Shown here in pieces: positions 1 to 6,096 of a DNA stretch of 6,124 bases. A program made the translations under genes and the position numbers. Source of the DNA: Evtepia sp. (GTDB lineage Bacteria; Bacillota; Clostridia; Oscillospirales; Oscillospiraceae); contig JAHHRP010000107.1 in the NCBI GenBank assembly GCA_020025735.1, positions 1-6,124 on the forward strand, read 5' to 3'. The notes under the pieces are model-generated. The model was given only the letters and a program-made list of their open reading frames with translations, was not told where the DNA came from and did no database searches. Every line of letters begins with the position of its first letter. Within the stretch, counting starts at the first letter, position 1.

Positions 1-491
1 CCAAGCTCAGTGTTCATACCCGGGATATTGGTCTGGCCGGGATTGAAGTCTACGATATCCTCCGGGATGACTATGATATTCAGATCGAGTTTGGCGACAT
101 TGGCAATGTCCTGGCCTATCTCTCCATTGGAGATCGTCCCCAGGAGCTGGAGCGGCTGGTCAGCGCGTTGGCGGAAATCCGCCGCCGCTTCCATCGAGAT
201 CCAGGCGGCCTGCTGAACCAGGAATACATTGACCCTGAAGTGGTGGCCAGCCCGCAGGAGGCGTTCTATGCCAACAAAAAGAGTGTTCCCATTGAGGAAA
301 CCGAGGGTATGGTTTGCAGCGAGTTTGTCATGTGTTATCCCCCAGGAATCCCCATTCTATCCCCTGGTGAGCGGATCACCCGGGATATTCTGGATTATAT
401 TCGTTACGCGAAGGAGAAGGGTTGCTCTATGACTGGACCTGAAGACCCAGACATTCTGCATCTGAATGTTCTTATCCAGGAGGATCACTGA
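1..491 (+). CDS. speA: Arginine decarboxylase (Orn/Lys/Arg decarboxylase family), 3' part only
   Basis: This is the C-terminal 162 codons of a PLP-dependent, fold-type I basic amino acid decarboxylase; the first full codon is at base 3 and the gene enters from outside the window. The hallmark of the family's C-terminal domain is visible at fragment residues 112-124 (YPPGIPILSPGER), preceded by SPQEAFYANKK at 83-93 and followed by GPEDPD near the end, closely resembling Bacillus-type SpeA. The full enzyme is usually about 480-490 residues, so roughly two thirds, including the PLP lysine, lie upstream. It would convert L-arginine to agmatine and CO2 in the cytoplasm. Arginine rather than lysine or ornithine is inferred from the agmatinase two genes downstream; the fragment cannot settle substrate. 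The stop overlaps the speE start by one base, and its last codons carry the speE ribosome binding site. Confidence 0.9.
   Translation, partial: KLSVHTRDIGLAGIEVYDILRDDYDIQIEFGDIGNVLAYLSIGDRPQELERLVSALAEIRRRFHRDPGGLLNQEYIDPEVVASPQEAFYANKKSVPIEETEGMVCSEFVMCYPPGIPILSPGERITRDILDYIRYAKEKGCSMTGPEDPDILHLNVLIQEDH
478..483 (+). promoter_or_regulatory. Ribosome binding site of speE
   Basis: A perfect AGGAGG lies inside the last codons of speA, seven bases before the speE ATG at 491. Together with the TGATG stop/start overlap it fixes the speE start and suggests coupled translation. Confidence 0.85.
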
Positions 492-1342
492 TGGAATTGT
501 GGTTTAACGAATTTCATACGCCGGATGTTCGACATGGAATCCGGGTGGATCGGCATCTGTTTTCCCAAAAGAGTGACTACCAGCAGATTGACATTTTTGA
601 AACGCCCGAATTTGGCAGAGTTCTGGCGCTGGACGGGTCCGTTATGTTGACAGAGCGGGACGAATTTATCTACGATGAGATGATTACCCATGTGCCCATG
701 GCTGTGCATCCCAACATCCGGGACATTCTGGTGATCGGTGCCGGTGATGGCGGCGTGGTCAAAGAGCTTACCCGGTATTCTCAGGTGGAACGGATCGACC
801 TTGTGGAAATGGACGCTGAAGTTCTCTCCGCCTGTCAGACGTATCTTCCAGAAAATGCCAGCCGATTAAATGACAGACGGGTCCATATTTTCTATGACAA
901 CGCGCTGCGGTTCATCCGTCGGTGTACCAATCAGTATGATCTGATCATCGTGGATTCAAACGATCCTTTCGGCCCCAGCGAAGGCTACTTTACCCGGGAA
1001 TTTTACGGCATCTGCTATAATGCCCTGAAGGAAGACGGGATCATGGTGAACCAGCAGGGCAGTCCCTTCTTCAGCCACGATGCCGATGCCATGCAGAGAA
1101 GTCATCAGCGCATCGTATCTACCTTTCCCATCAGCCGGGTCTATCAGGCGCATATCCCCACCTATGCTGCCGGCTACTGGCTCTTTGGCTTTGCCAGTAA
1201 AAAATACCACCCCATCGATGATCTGGATGCCGAGCGTTGGCTGGGCTACCATTTCAAAACAGATTACTACACACCCAAGCTCCATGTAGGTGCCTTCTAT
1301 CTGCCGGCATTTCTGGAGAGGATGCTGCAGGAGGTAGAGTAA
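491..1342 (+). CDS. speE: Spermidine synthase family aminopropyltransferase
   Basis: This is a 283-residue protein of normal SpeE length. It transfers the aminopropyl group from decarboxylated AdoMet to a diamine, normally putrescine to give spermidine, in the cytoplasm. Visible motifs are the N-terminal beta domain with LDGSVMLTERDEFIYDEM (47-64), the nucleotide loop GAGDGG (83-88), the acidic end of the next strand VEMD (105-108), and the catalytic loop VDSNDPFGPSEG (154-165). By family alignment D155 would be the general acid/base and D158 an amine contact. IPTYAAGYW (222-230) forms the wall of the amine pocket. Position 157 is Asn where Thr is usual. The start is set by a perfect SD and one-base overlaps with both neighbours. 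No AdoMet decarboxylase (speD) is in view, so the donor must come from a gene elsewhere. The amine acceptor could also be agmatine, as in Thermus; the sequence does not decide. Confidence 0.9.
   Translation: MELWFNEFHTPDVRHGIRVDRHLFSQKSDYQQIDIFETPEFGRVLALDGSVMLTERDEFIYDEMITHVPMAVHPNIRDILVIGAGDGGVVKELTRYSQVERIDLVEMDAEVLSACQTYLPENASRLNDRRVHIFYDNALRFIRRCTNQYDLIIVDSNDPFGPSEGYFTREFYGICYNALKEDGIMVNQQGSPFFSHDADAMQRSHQRIVSTFPISRVYQAHIPTYAAGYWLFGFASKKYHPIDDLDAERWLGYHFKTDYYTPKLHVGAFYLPAFLERMLQEVE
1329..1334 (+). promoter_or_regulatory. Ribosome binding site of speB
   Basis: AGGAGG at the 3' end of speE, seven bases before the ATG at 1342. It decides in favour of the 1342 start over the longer open frame, which extends back to 1237 inside speE. 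Confidence 0.85.
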
Positions 1343-2208
1343 TGAAGCCCAATGTTGAAACCTTCATCGGCTGCGATGGCAGCTATGAGGAAGCCGAGAT
1401 CGTTCTGTTTGGCGCCCCCTTCGACTCCACGACCAGCTTTCGCCCCGGAGCCAGATTCGGCTCTGCGGCCATGCGGCATGAGAGCTTTGGGCTGGAAACT
1501 TACAGCCCCTATCAGGATCTGGACCTGGCCGATTACGCCATCTTCGACAGCGGTGATATAGAACTTTGCTTCGGCAGTGCCGAGTCTGCTCTGAATGACA
1601 TTGCGTCCCGCTCACGGGAGATCCTGAAGGATGGAAAGCTCCCACTGCTGCTTGGCGGGGAACATCTGGTCACGTTGGGTTCTGTCCGTGCTGTCCTTGA
1701 AAAATATCCAGACCTGCACATCATACATTTTGATGCCCATGCTGATCTGCGTGAGGACTATTTGGGTGCCCGGCTCAGTCATGCTTGTGTTCTGCGCCGC
1801 TGCCATGAGCTGATCGGGGATGGTCGGATTCACCAATTCTGCATCCGCAGCGGTGACCGGGAAGAATTCCGATTTGCAGAGGTCCACACAGATATGCACA
1901 AGTTCACATTCGATGGGCTTGAGGACGTGGTAGACGAGCTCAGGAAGAACCATACCCCTGTGTACTTCACCATAGATTTAGATTGCCTGGACTGTTCCTT
2001 GTTTCCTGGCACCGGAACCCCGGAAGCTGGCGGGGTCACCTTTCTCCAGCTCATTGAGGCGATTTTTACCGTCTGCAAGGCAAATGTTGTGGCAGCAGAT
2101 GTAAATGAGCTTGCGCCCATGCTGGATACCAGTGGAATATCCACAGCTACTGCCTGTAAAGTTTTGCGTGAACTGATGCTTGCATTAGTCAAGTCTTACA
2201 TTGATTGA
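1342..2208 (+). CDS. speB: Agmatinase / ureohydrolase family protein
   Basis: This is a 288-residue binuclear manganese ureohydrolase, the usual length for bacterial agmatinases. It would hydrolyse agmatine to putrescine and urea. All metal-ligand motifs are present: GGEH (H108), DAHAD (D131, H133, D135) and TIDLD (D212, D214). SH at 146-147 and GTGTPEAGG (223-231) are also typical. DVNELAP (253-259) is the C-terminal signature, usually DVVEVNP-like. The residue after the LD of the second metal motif is Cys218, where many family members have Pro. Translation starts at ATG 1342, overlapping the speE stop in TAATG behind a strong SD. Position between speA and speE on one side and the carboxyspermidine enzymes on the other fits conversion of SpeA's product into the amine that is then extended. 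It could also act on aminopropylagmatine. Family assignment is firm; exact substrate is inferred. Confidence 0.9.
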   Translation: MKPNVETFIGCDGSYEEAEIVLFGAPFDSTTSFRPGARFGSAAMRHESFGLETYSPYQDLDLADYAIFDSGDIELCFGSAESALNDIASRSREILKDGKLPLLLGGEHLVTLGSVRAVLEKYPDLHIIHFDAHADLREDYLGARLSHACVLRRCHELIGDGRIHQFCIRSGDREEFRFAEVHTDMHKFTFDGLEDVVDELRKNHTPVYFTIDLDCLDCSLFPGTGTPEAGGVTFLQLIEAIFTVCKANVVAADVNELAPMLDTSGISTATACKVLRELMLALVKSYID

Positions 2209-2211
2209 TAG

Positions 2212-2216
2212 AGGAG
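2212..2216 (+). promoter_or_regulatory. Ribosome binding site of the carboxyspermidine dehydrogenase
   Basis: AGGAG sits in the 16-base gap after speB, eight bases before ATG 2225. It selects this ATG over an in-frame TTG at 2201, which has no SD and would lie inside the speB end. Confidence 0.8.
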
Positions 2217-2224
2217 AACGAAAC

Positions 2225-3484
2225 ATGAGTAGAGTTTTAGTAATCGGCTGCGGCGGCGTGGCCAACGTAGCAATCCGCAAGTGCTGCCAGGTCAGCGAAG
2301 TGTTCACCGAGCTTTGCATTGCTAGCAGAACCAAGTCCAAGTGTGATGCCCTTGCAGAGGAACTGAAAGGAAAAACTAGGACTGTCATCACCACGGCCCA
2401 GGTGGACGCTGACGACGTTCAGGAGCTGATTGCCCTCATCAACGCCTACAAGCCGGATCTGGTTATGAACATCGCCCTGCCCTATCAGGATTTGACCATC
2501 ATGGATGCCTGTCTGGCCTGCGGCGTCAACTACATGGATACCGCCAACTACGAACCAGAGAACACCGACGATCCTGAGTGGCGTGCCATCTATGAGCAGC
2601 GCTGCAAGGATGCCGGCTTCTCTGCCTATTTTGACTACTCATGGCAGTGGGCCTACAAGGAAAAATTTGAAAAGGCTGGCCTGACCGCACTGCTGGGTTG
2701 TGGTTTTGACCCTGGCGTGACCCAGGCCTACTGCGCCTATGCCAAAAAGCATGAGTTTGATACCATTGACACCATCGACATTCTGGATTGCAACGGCGGC
2801 GACCACGGCTATCCCTTTGCCACCAACTTCAATCCTGAAATCAATCTCCGTGAGGTTTCTGCCCCTGGCAGCTACTGGGAGAACGGTCACTGGGTGGAGA
2901 TTGATCCCATGACCATCAAGCGGGAGTACAACTTCGATCAGGTGGGACAGAAAGATATGTACCTGTTGCACCACGAAGAGATCGAGTCTCTGGCACAGAA
3001 TCTTCCCGAGGTTCAGCGGATCCGTTTCTTCATGACCTTTGGTCAGAGCTACCTGACCCATATGAAGTGTCTGGAGAATGTTGGGCTGCTGTCCACCACC
3101 CCTATCATGTTTGAGGGGCGGGAGATTGTTCCCATCCAGTTCCTGAAAGCTCTGCTGCCTGACCCTGCGTCTCTGGGTCCTCGCACCGTGGGCAAAACCA
3201 ACATCGGCTGCATTTTTACCGGCAAGAAGGACGGTAAGGACAAGACCTACTATATTTACAACGTCTGCGACCATCAGGCGTGCTACGAGGAGGTTTCCAG
3301 TCAGGCGATCAGTTACACTACCGGCGTTCCTGCCATGTGCGGCGCTCTGATGGTGCTCACCGGCAAGTGGACTACCCCCGGTGTCCATACCGTAGAGGAG
3401 TTTGATCCCGATCCCTTCCTGAATGCACTGGACAAGTACGGTCTGCCCCGTCGTGAGAACCACGCACCCGTGCTGGTTGACTGA
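2225..3484 (+). CDS. Carboxy(nor)spermidine dehydrogenase (saccharopine dehydrogenase family)
   Basis: This 419-residue protein belongs to the saccharopine dehydrogenase-like reductases (Lys1/CANSDH/CASDH). It begins with a Rossmann strand and dinucleotide loop, VLVIGCGGVAN (4-14), and has family blocks MNIALPYQDL (81-90), NYMDTANYE (102-110) and LLGCGFDPGVTQAYC (156-170). In this pathway it condenses putrescine (or diaminopropane) with L-aspartate beta-semialdehyde and reduces the Schiff base with NADPH, giving carboxyspermidine (or carboxynorspermidine). The next gene encodes the matching decarboxylase and overlaps it by one base, which separates it from true lysine-pathway saccharopine dehydrogenases. 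Putrescine is the likely amine because speA and speB are in the same operon. Agmatine as acceptor, giving carboxyaminopropylagmatine, is possible. The start is set by its SD. No signal peptide or membrane segment is seen, so it is cytoplasmic. Confidence 0.88.
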   Translation: MSRVLVIGCGGVANVAIRKCCQVSEVFTELCIASRTKSKCDALAEELKGKTRTVITTAQVDADDVQELIALINAYKPDLVMNIALPYQDLTIMDACLACGVNYMDTANYEPENTDDPEWRAIYEQRCKDAGFSAYFDYSWQWAYKEKFEKAGLTALLGCGFDPGVTQAYCAYAKKHEFDTIDTIDILDCNGGDHGYPFATNFNPEINLREVSAPGSYWENGHWVEIDPMTIKREYNFDQVGQKDMYLLHHEEIESLAQNLPEVQRIRFFMTFGQSYLTHMKCLENVGLLSTTPIMFEGREIVPIQFLKALLPDPASLGPRTVGKTNIGCIFTGKKDGKDKTYYIYNVCDHQACYEEVSSQAISYTTGVPAMCGALMVLTGKWTTPGVHTVEEFDPDPFLNALDKYGLPRRENHAPVLVD

Positions 3485-4686
3485 TGAACAATAAAGATCT
3501 TCGCCCGCCCTTCCTGCCTCTGCAGGAAGGGGAACCGGGTGCTTTGTTTGCAGGGCTGCCTTCTCCTGTTTATGTCATTGACCATAAACAATTAGAAAAA
3601 AATGGGAATATACTGGCGTTTGTCTCAGAAAAAACCGGAGCAAAAATTCTTCTGGCACAGAAGGCGTTCTCTAATTTTTATTTCTATCCTTTGCTTGCGC
3701 CCTGCCTGGCCGGTACAGAGGCCAGCGGCCTTTATGAAGCAAGACTGGGGCGGGAGGAAATGGGCCAGAAGGAAGTCCATGTATTTTCTGCCGCCTATCG
3801 GGAGGATGAGTTTTCTGAGATCCTTGAATATGCAGATCATATTGTGTTTAATTCCATTGCCCAACTGAAACGGTTTGCTCCACTAGCAAAGGAAAAGAGC
3901 CTTGGACTGCGGATCAACCCGGAGTGCTCCACCCAGGAAGGCCATGACATCTATGATCCCTGTGCCCCAGGCAGCCGACTGGGCGTGACCCGGTCGGTCT
4001 GGGATGCAGAAATGGACCCTGAGACATTGGCGCTTTTGGACGGCCTGCATTTTCATACCCTTTGTGAGCAAAATTCCGATGCACTGGAAATCACGCTCCG
4101 GGCGGTGGGAGAAAGGTTCGGGGATGTTCTCCCTGGGATGAAATGGCTGAATATGGGCGGCGGTCACCATATCACTCGTCAGGGTTACGACCTGACAGCA
4201 CTTGGCCGCTGCATCGCCGCGGCCAAGGAAGCATGGCATGTAGAGGTATACTTGGAACCCGGAGAAGCGGTAGCCCTGAATGCAGGCTTCCTCGTTACTC
4301 GGATTCTGGATATTGTAAAAAACGGCGACCGGAATATTGCAATTCTGGACAGCAGTGCAGCCTGCCATATGCCGGATGTGATTGAGATGCCCTATACCCC
4401 CCCTCTTTACGGAGCGAGAGAGAAAGCTGATTCTGAGCATACCAAGCTTTACCGCCTTGCAGGCCCTACCTGCCTGTCCGGTGATGTGATCGGAGAGTAT
4501 TACTTCAGTGATACATTGCAGATTGGCGATTTGCTGGTATTCGGAGACATGGCAATTTACACTACTTGTAAAAATAACACCTTTAATGGAATGCCGCTGC
4601 CCAATATCTGGGCAAGAAATACGGATGGAACATACAAACAGCTTACAGATTTCGGATATTGGGATTTTAAGTGCAGATTGGGCTGA
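3484..4686 (+). CDS. nspC: Carboxy(nor)spermidine decarboxylase
   Basis: This is a fold-type III (alanine racemase-like) PLP decarboxylase of 400 residues as called; it removes CO2 from carboxyspermidine to give spermidine. Seen in order: SPVYVID (27-33) opening the barrel, the PLP lysine K60 in ILLAQKAFS, HFHTLCEQ (189-196), the phosphate-binding GGGHH (225-229), EPGEAV (258-263), the NspC-type block LDSSAACHMPDV (288-299), Cys330 in GPTCLSGDVIGEYY, and GDLLVFGDMAIYT (348-360). The ATG overlaps the dehydrogenase stop (TGATG), implying translational coupling, but it has no good SD. The family usually runs to about 375-385 residues and starts close to the PxYVID block, so about 20 residues here are extra. 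TTG 3544 behind a GGAAGGGG stretch would give 380 residues. A 10-bp hairpin sits between the two candidate starts. Function is firm, the start less so. Confidence 0.9.
   Translation: MNNKDLRPPFLPLQEGEPGALFAGLPSPVYVIDHKQLEKNGNILAFVSEKTGAKILLAQKAFSNFYFYPLLAPCLAGTEASGLYEARLGREEMGQKEVHVFSAAYREDEFSEILEYADHIVFNSIAQLKRFAPLAKEKSLGLRINPECSTQEGHDIYDPCAPGSRLGVTRSVWDAEMDPETLALLDGLHFHTLCEQNSDALEITLRAVGERFGDVLPGMKWLNMGGGHHITRQGYDLTALGRCIAAAKEAWHVEVYLEPGEAVALNAGFLVTRILDIVKNGDRNIAILDSSAACHMPDVIEMPYTPPLYGAREKADSEHTKLYRLAGPTCLSGDVIGEYYFSDTLQIGDLLVFGDMAIYTTCKNNTFNGMPLPNIWARNTDGTYKQLTDFGYWDFKCRLG
3508..3531 (+). promoter_or_regulatory. Strong hairpin just inside the nspC reading frame
   Basis: CCCTTCCTGC (3508-3517) and GCAGGAAGGG (3522-3531) are perfect reverse complements around a CTCT loop: ten base pairs, seven of them G-C. 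It begins 24 bases after the nspC ATG and its right arm includes the purine-rich stretch that could act as SD for TTG 3544. The structure is certain on paper. A role in setting nspC translation or mRNA decay is inference. No U-tract follows, so it is not an intrinsic terminator. Confidence 0.5.
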
Positions 4687-4730
4687 TCAAATCGCGCTTC
4701 TCTTTTACCGGATATCCCACCGCCTCTTTG

Positions 4731-5051
4731 GCTGATCCCAGAATTGTAAATGACCCAGTTTCCACCTATAAAGAACTCCATGAACTGGCTCGTATGGGAG
4801 CCTGCGTACTCCATGAGGATGCCATTTATCCGGTGAAGGAAGCAGGCATTCCCATTAATATCCGAAACACCAATAGCCCCGAGGACTTTGGCACACTGGT
4901 AACAAAACATGTTGGACAGCAGCCCAATCATGAGATTACCGGCATCGCAGGCAAGAAGGGGTATTGTACGCTCAGGATCCAAAAACCTGGCTTCGATTCG
5001 ATAGGTGAGTTTGAAAATAGGGTGCTGACTATTCTGCAAAAGGGAAAAATC
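4731..5051 (+). pseudogene. lysC: Aspartate kinase remnant, truncated at both ends
   Basis: About 107 codons without a stop resemble the end of the catalytic domain and beginning of the first ACT domain of aspartate kinase. Recognisable blocks are ADPRIV, TYKELHEL, MGACVLHEDAIYPV, KEAGIPINIRNTNSPED, EITGIAGKKG and, more weakly, RVLTIL. A complete enzyme has roughly 400-450 residues. Here the N-terminal kinase core with its KFGGSS motif is absent, because the sequence upstream is nspC. The similarity fades after about 5051, where the ACT motif around SGIDTMS should follow. A few residues between DP and TYKEL also seem lost. A GTG-started frame spans 4671-5156 and overlaps the nspC end, but it has no SD and an unrelated tail, so I call it a decaying fragment, not a gene. 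An intact copy would make aspartyl phosphate, upstream of the aspartate semialdehyde used by the dehydrogenase in this operon. Boundaries are approximate. Confidence 0.8.
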
Positions 5052-5074
5052 TTACCACAATACAGAATCAGAAA

Positions 5075-5090
5075 TTGCCGCTATCGGCAA
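5075..5090. repeat. Small hairpin behind the lysC remnant
   Basis: TTGCCG, a CTAT loop, then CGGCAA: six base pairs. On the + strand it is followed by A residues, so it is not a terminator for the polyamine operon. On the - strand it is followed by TTTC, which would make only a weak terminator, and no minus-strand gene is seen. Confidence 0.4.
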
Positions 5091-5136
5091 AAAACTGTCG
5101 CCATTGCGAGTTCAATCAACTGGATTTTTGCCGATA
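5082..5136. repeat. 12-bp inverted repeat upstream of and overlapping the fic promoter
   Basis: TATCGGCAAAAA (5082-5093) and TTTTTGCCGATA (5125-5136) are perfect reverse complements, 31 bases apart. The right arm lies in the spacer just upstream of the fic -10 element. The left arm overlaps the 5075-5090 hairpin, so in a read-through transcript the two pairings exclude each other. It could be a pair of operator half-sites or the ends of a small lost element. The repeat is seen directly; any role is inferred. Confidence 0.5.
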
Positions 5137-5148
5137 ATGTGGTATACT
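5121..5148 (+). promoter_or_regulatory. Putative extended -10 promoter for fic
   Basis: TATACT (5143-5148) is preceded by TGG, giving an extended -10 element. Only a poor -35 match, TGGATT (5121-5126), stands at a 16-base spacing. Transcription would begin near 5154-5156, placing the GAGGAGG SD almost at the very 5' end of the mRNA. This fits an independently transcribed gene. Confidence 0.5.
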
Positions 5149-5154
5149 ATTCAT

Positions 5155-5161
5155 GAGGAGG
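5155..5161 (+). promoter_or_regulatory. Ribosome binding site of fic
   Basis: GAGGAGG stands eight bases before an in-frame GTG at 5170. This decides the start: the ATG at 5104 in the same frame lies upstream of the promoter and has no SD, and the ATG at 5165 is out of frame. Confidence 0.75.
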
Positions 5162-5169
5162 TGGATGCG

Positions 5170-6063
5170 GTGCCCTATTGCTCTGTCGCAGAAACAGCTG
5201 CCCGCTGGAAGGTATCGGAACGCACGGTGCGAAACTACTGTGCCCAAGGGAGGATTCCTGGGGCGTTTCTAACCGGAAAGACCTGGAACATTCCCGCAGA
5301 TGCAGAAAAGCCCCTGCGGCGCAATGCGAAACAATCCTCTGAGCCTGCCACCCTACTGGATGTCTTACTGCGAGAAAAGGCAGGTAAGATCTCCGGCGGG
5401 ATCTATCATCGGGTGCAGATCGAGCTGACCTATAACTCCAACCACATGGAAGGCAGTCGGCTATCCCACGACCAGACCAGGTTTATCTTTGAGACCAACA
5501 CCATTGGCCTTATCGATGAGACCGTGAATGTAGATGACGTTGTCGAGACGGCCAACCATTTCTCTTGTATTGACCTGATTATCGAACAGGCGAAACGGCC
5601 TTTGCGGGAGGCTTTGATCAAACAGCTCCACCAGACCCTGAAAAGCGGGACATCGGATAGCCGAAAAGACTGGTTTGCTGTGGGGGAATATAAGAAACTG
5701 CCCAATGAGGTGGGCGGGCAGGAGACCACCCCCCCATCTGAAGTACCGGCTGCCATGGGTAAGCTGCTGGCAGAATACCATCCTTCATCCCCAAAGACCT
5801 TGGAAGAGCTCATCGCGTTTCATCATGCGTTTGAGTCCATCCACCCCTTCCAGGATGGAAATGGCCGGGTTGGCCGTCTGATTCTGTTCAAAGAGTGCTT
5901 GCGGAACAACATCGTGCCCTTCATCATCGACGAGCGGTTCAAGCTGTACTACTATCGCGGGTTAAAGGAGTGGCCCGGGGAGCACGGCTATCTCCTGGAC
6001 ACCTGTTTGGCGGCTCAGGACCAGTTCAAAAAATATCTGGAGTATTTTCGCATCTCCTTTTGA
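5170..6063 (+). CDS. HTH-Fic fusion protein, probable protein AMPylase (Fido family)
   Basis: From GTG 5170 this is 297 residues. Residues 3-47 form an excisionase/MerR-like winged HTH (SVAETAARWKVSERTVRNYC, then GRIPGAFLTGKTWNIPADAEKP), a DNA-binding module also seen in other clostridial Fic proteins. The Fic domain fills the remainder. Its active-site motif HPFQDGNGRVGR (225-236) keeps His225, the acidic Asp229 and both arginines, so transfer of AMP (or another nucleotide) from a nucleotide triphosphate to a hydroxyl side chain is expected. SNHMEG (90-95) fits the S/T-xxx-E-G/N inhibitory motif, and its position N-terminal to the Fic core makes it class II, self-inhibited. The flap is around GEYKKLPNE (172-180). 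No separate antitoxin gene is visible next to it. It has its own promoter and does not share the operon's function. Target unknown; the HTH suggests it may bind its own promoter or another site. Confidence 0.9.
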   Translation: MPYCSVAETAARWKVSERTVRNYCAQGRIPGAFLTGKTWNIPADAEKPLRRNAKQSSEPATLLDVLLREKAGKISGGIYHRVQIELTYNSNHMEGSRLSHDQTRFIFETNTIGLIDETVNVDDVVETANHFSCIDLIIEQAKRPLREALIKQLHQTLKSGTSDSRKDWFAVGEYKKLPNEVGGQETTPPSEVPAAMGKLLAEYHPSSPKTLEELIAFHHAFESIHPFQDGNGRVGRLILFKECLRNNIVPFIIDERFKLYYYRGLKEWPGEHGYLLDTCLAAQDQFKKYLEYFRISF

Positions 6064-6096
6064 GGACTGATTCTGTCCGTCTTACAAAGACAAATT

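Noticed and set aside
1237..1341. Longer N-terminus for SpeB
   Set aside because: The extra codons are inside speE in another frame; ATG 1342 has a perfect SD and gives the normal length.
2639..3463. Long open frame of 274 codons on the minus strand
   Set aside because: It lies wholly antisense to the well-supported carboxyspermidine dehydrogenase, shows no recognisable family, and reflects codon bias of the sense gene.
5104..5126. GAGTTCAATC resembling the T-loop of a tRNA (possible att site)
   Set aside because: The flanking bases cannot form a T-stem, and no acceptor stem or other tRNA arm is present.
4671..5156. 161-codon GTG-started frame as an intact gene
   Set aside because: Only its middle matches aspartate kinase; there is no SD, its start lies inside nspC, and its end is non-homologous and runs through the fic promoter. 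Called a pseudogene fragment instead.
4687..5160. Terminator for the polyamine operon or an insertion sequence
   Set aside because: No hairpin with a following U-run is seen on the + strand, and there is no transposase similarity or target-site duplication that I can recognise. The inverted repeat at 5082-5136 encloses only 31 bases.
5104..5169. Longer N-terminus for the Fic protein from ATG 5104
   Set aside because: It would place the start upstream of the likely promoter and SD; the HTH similarity begins right after GTG 5170.
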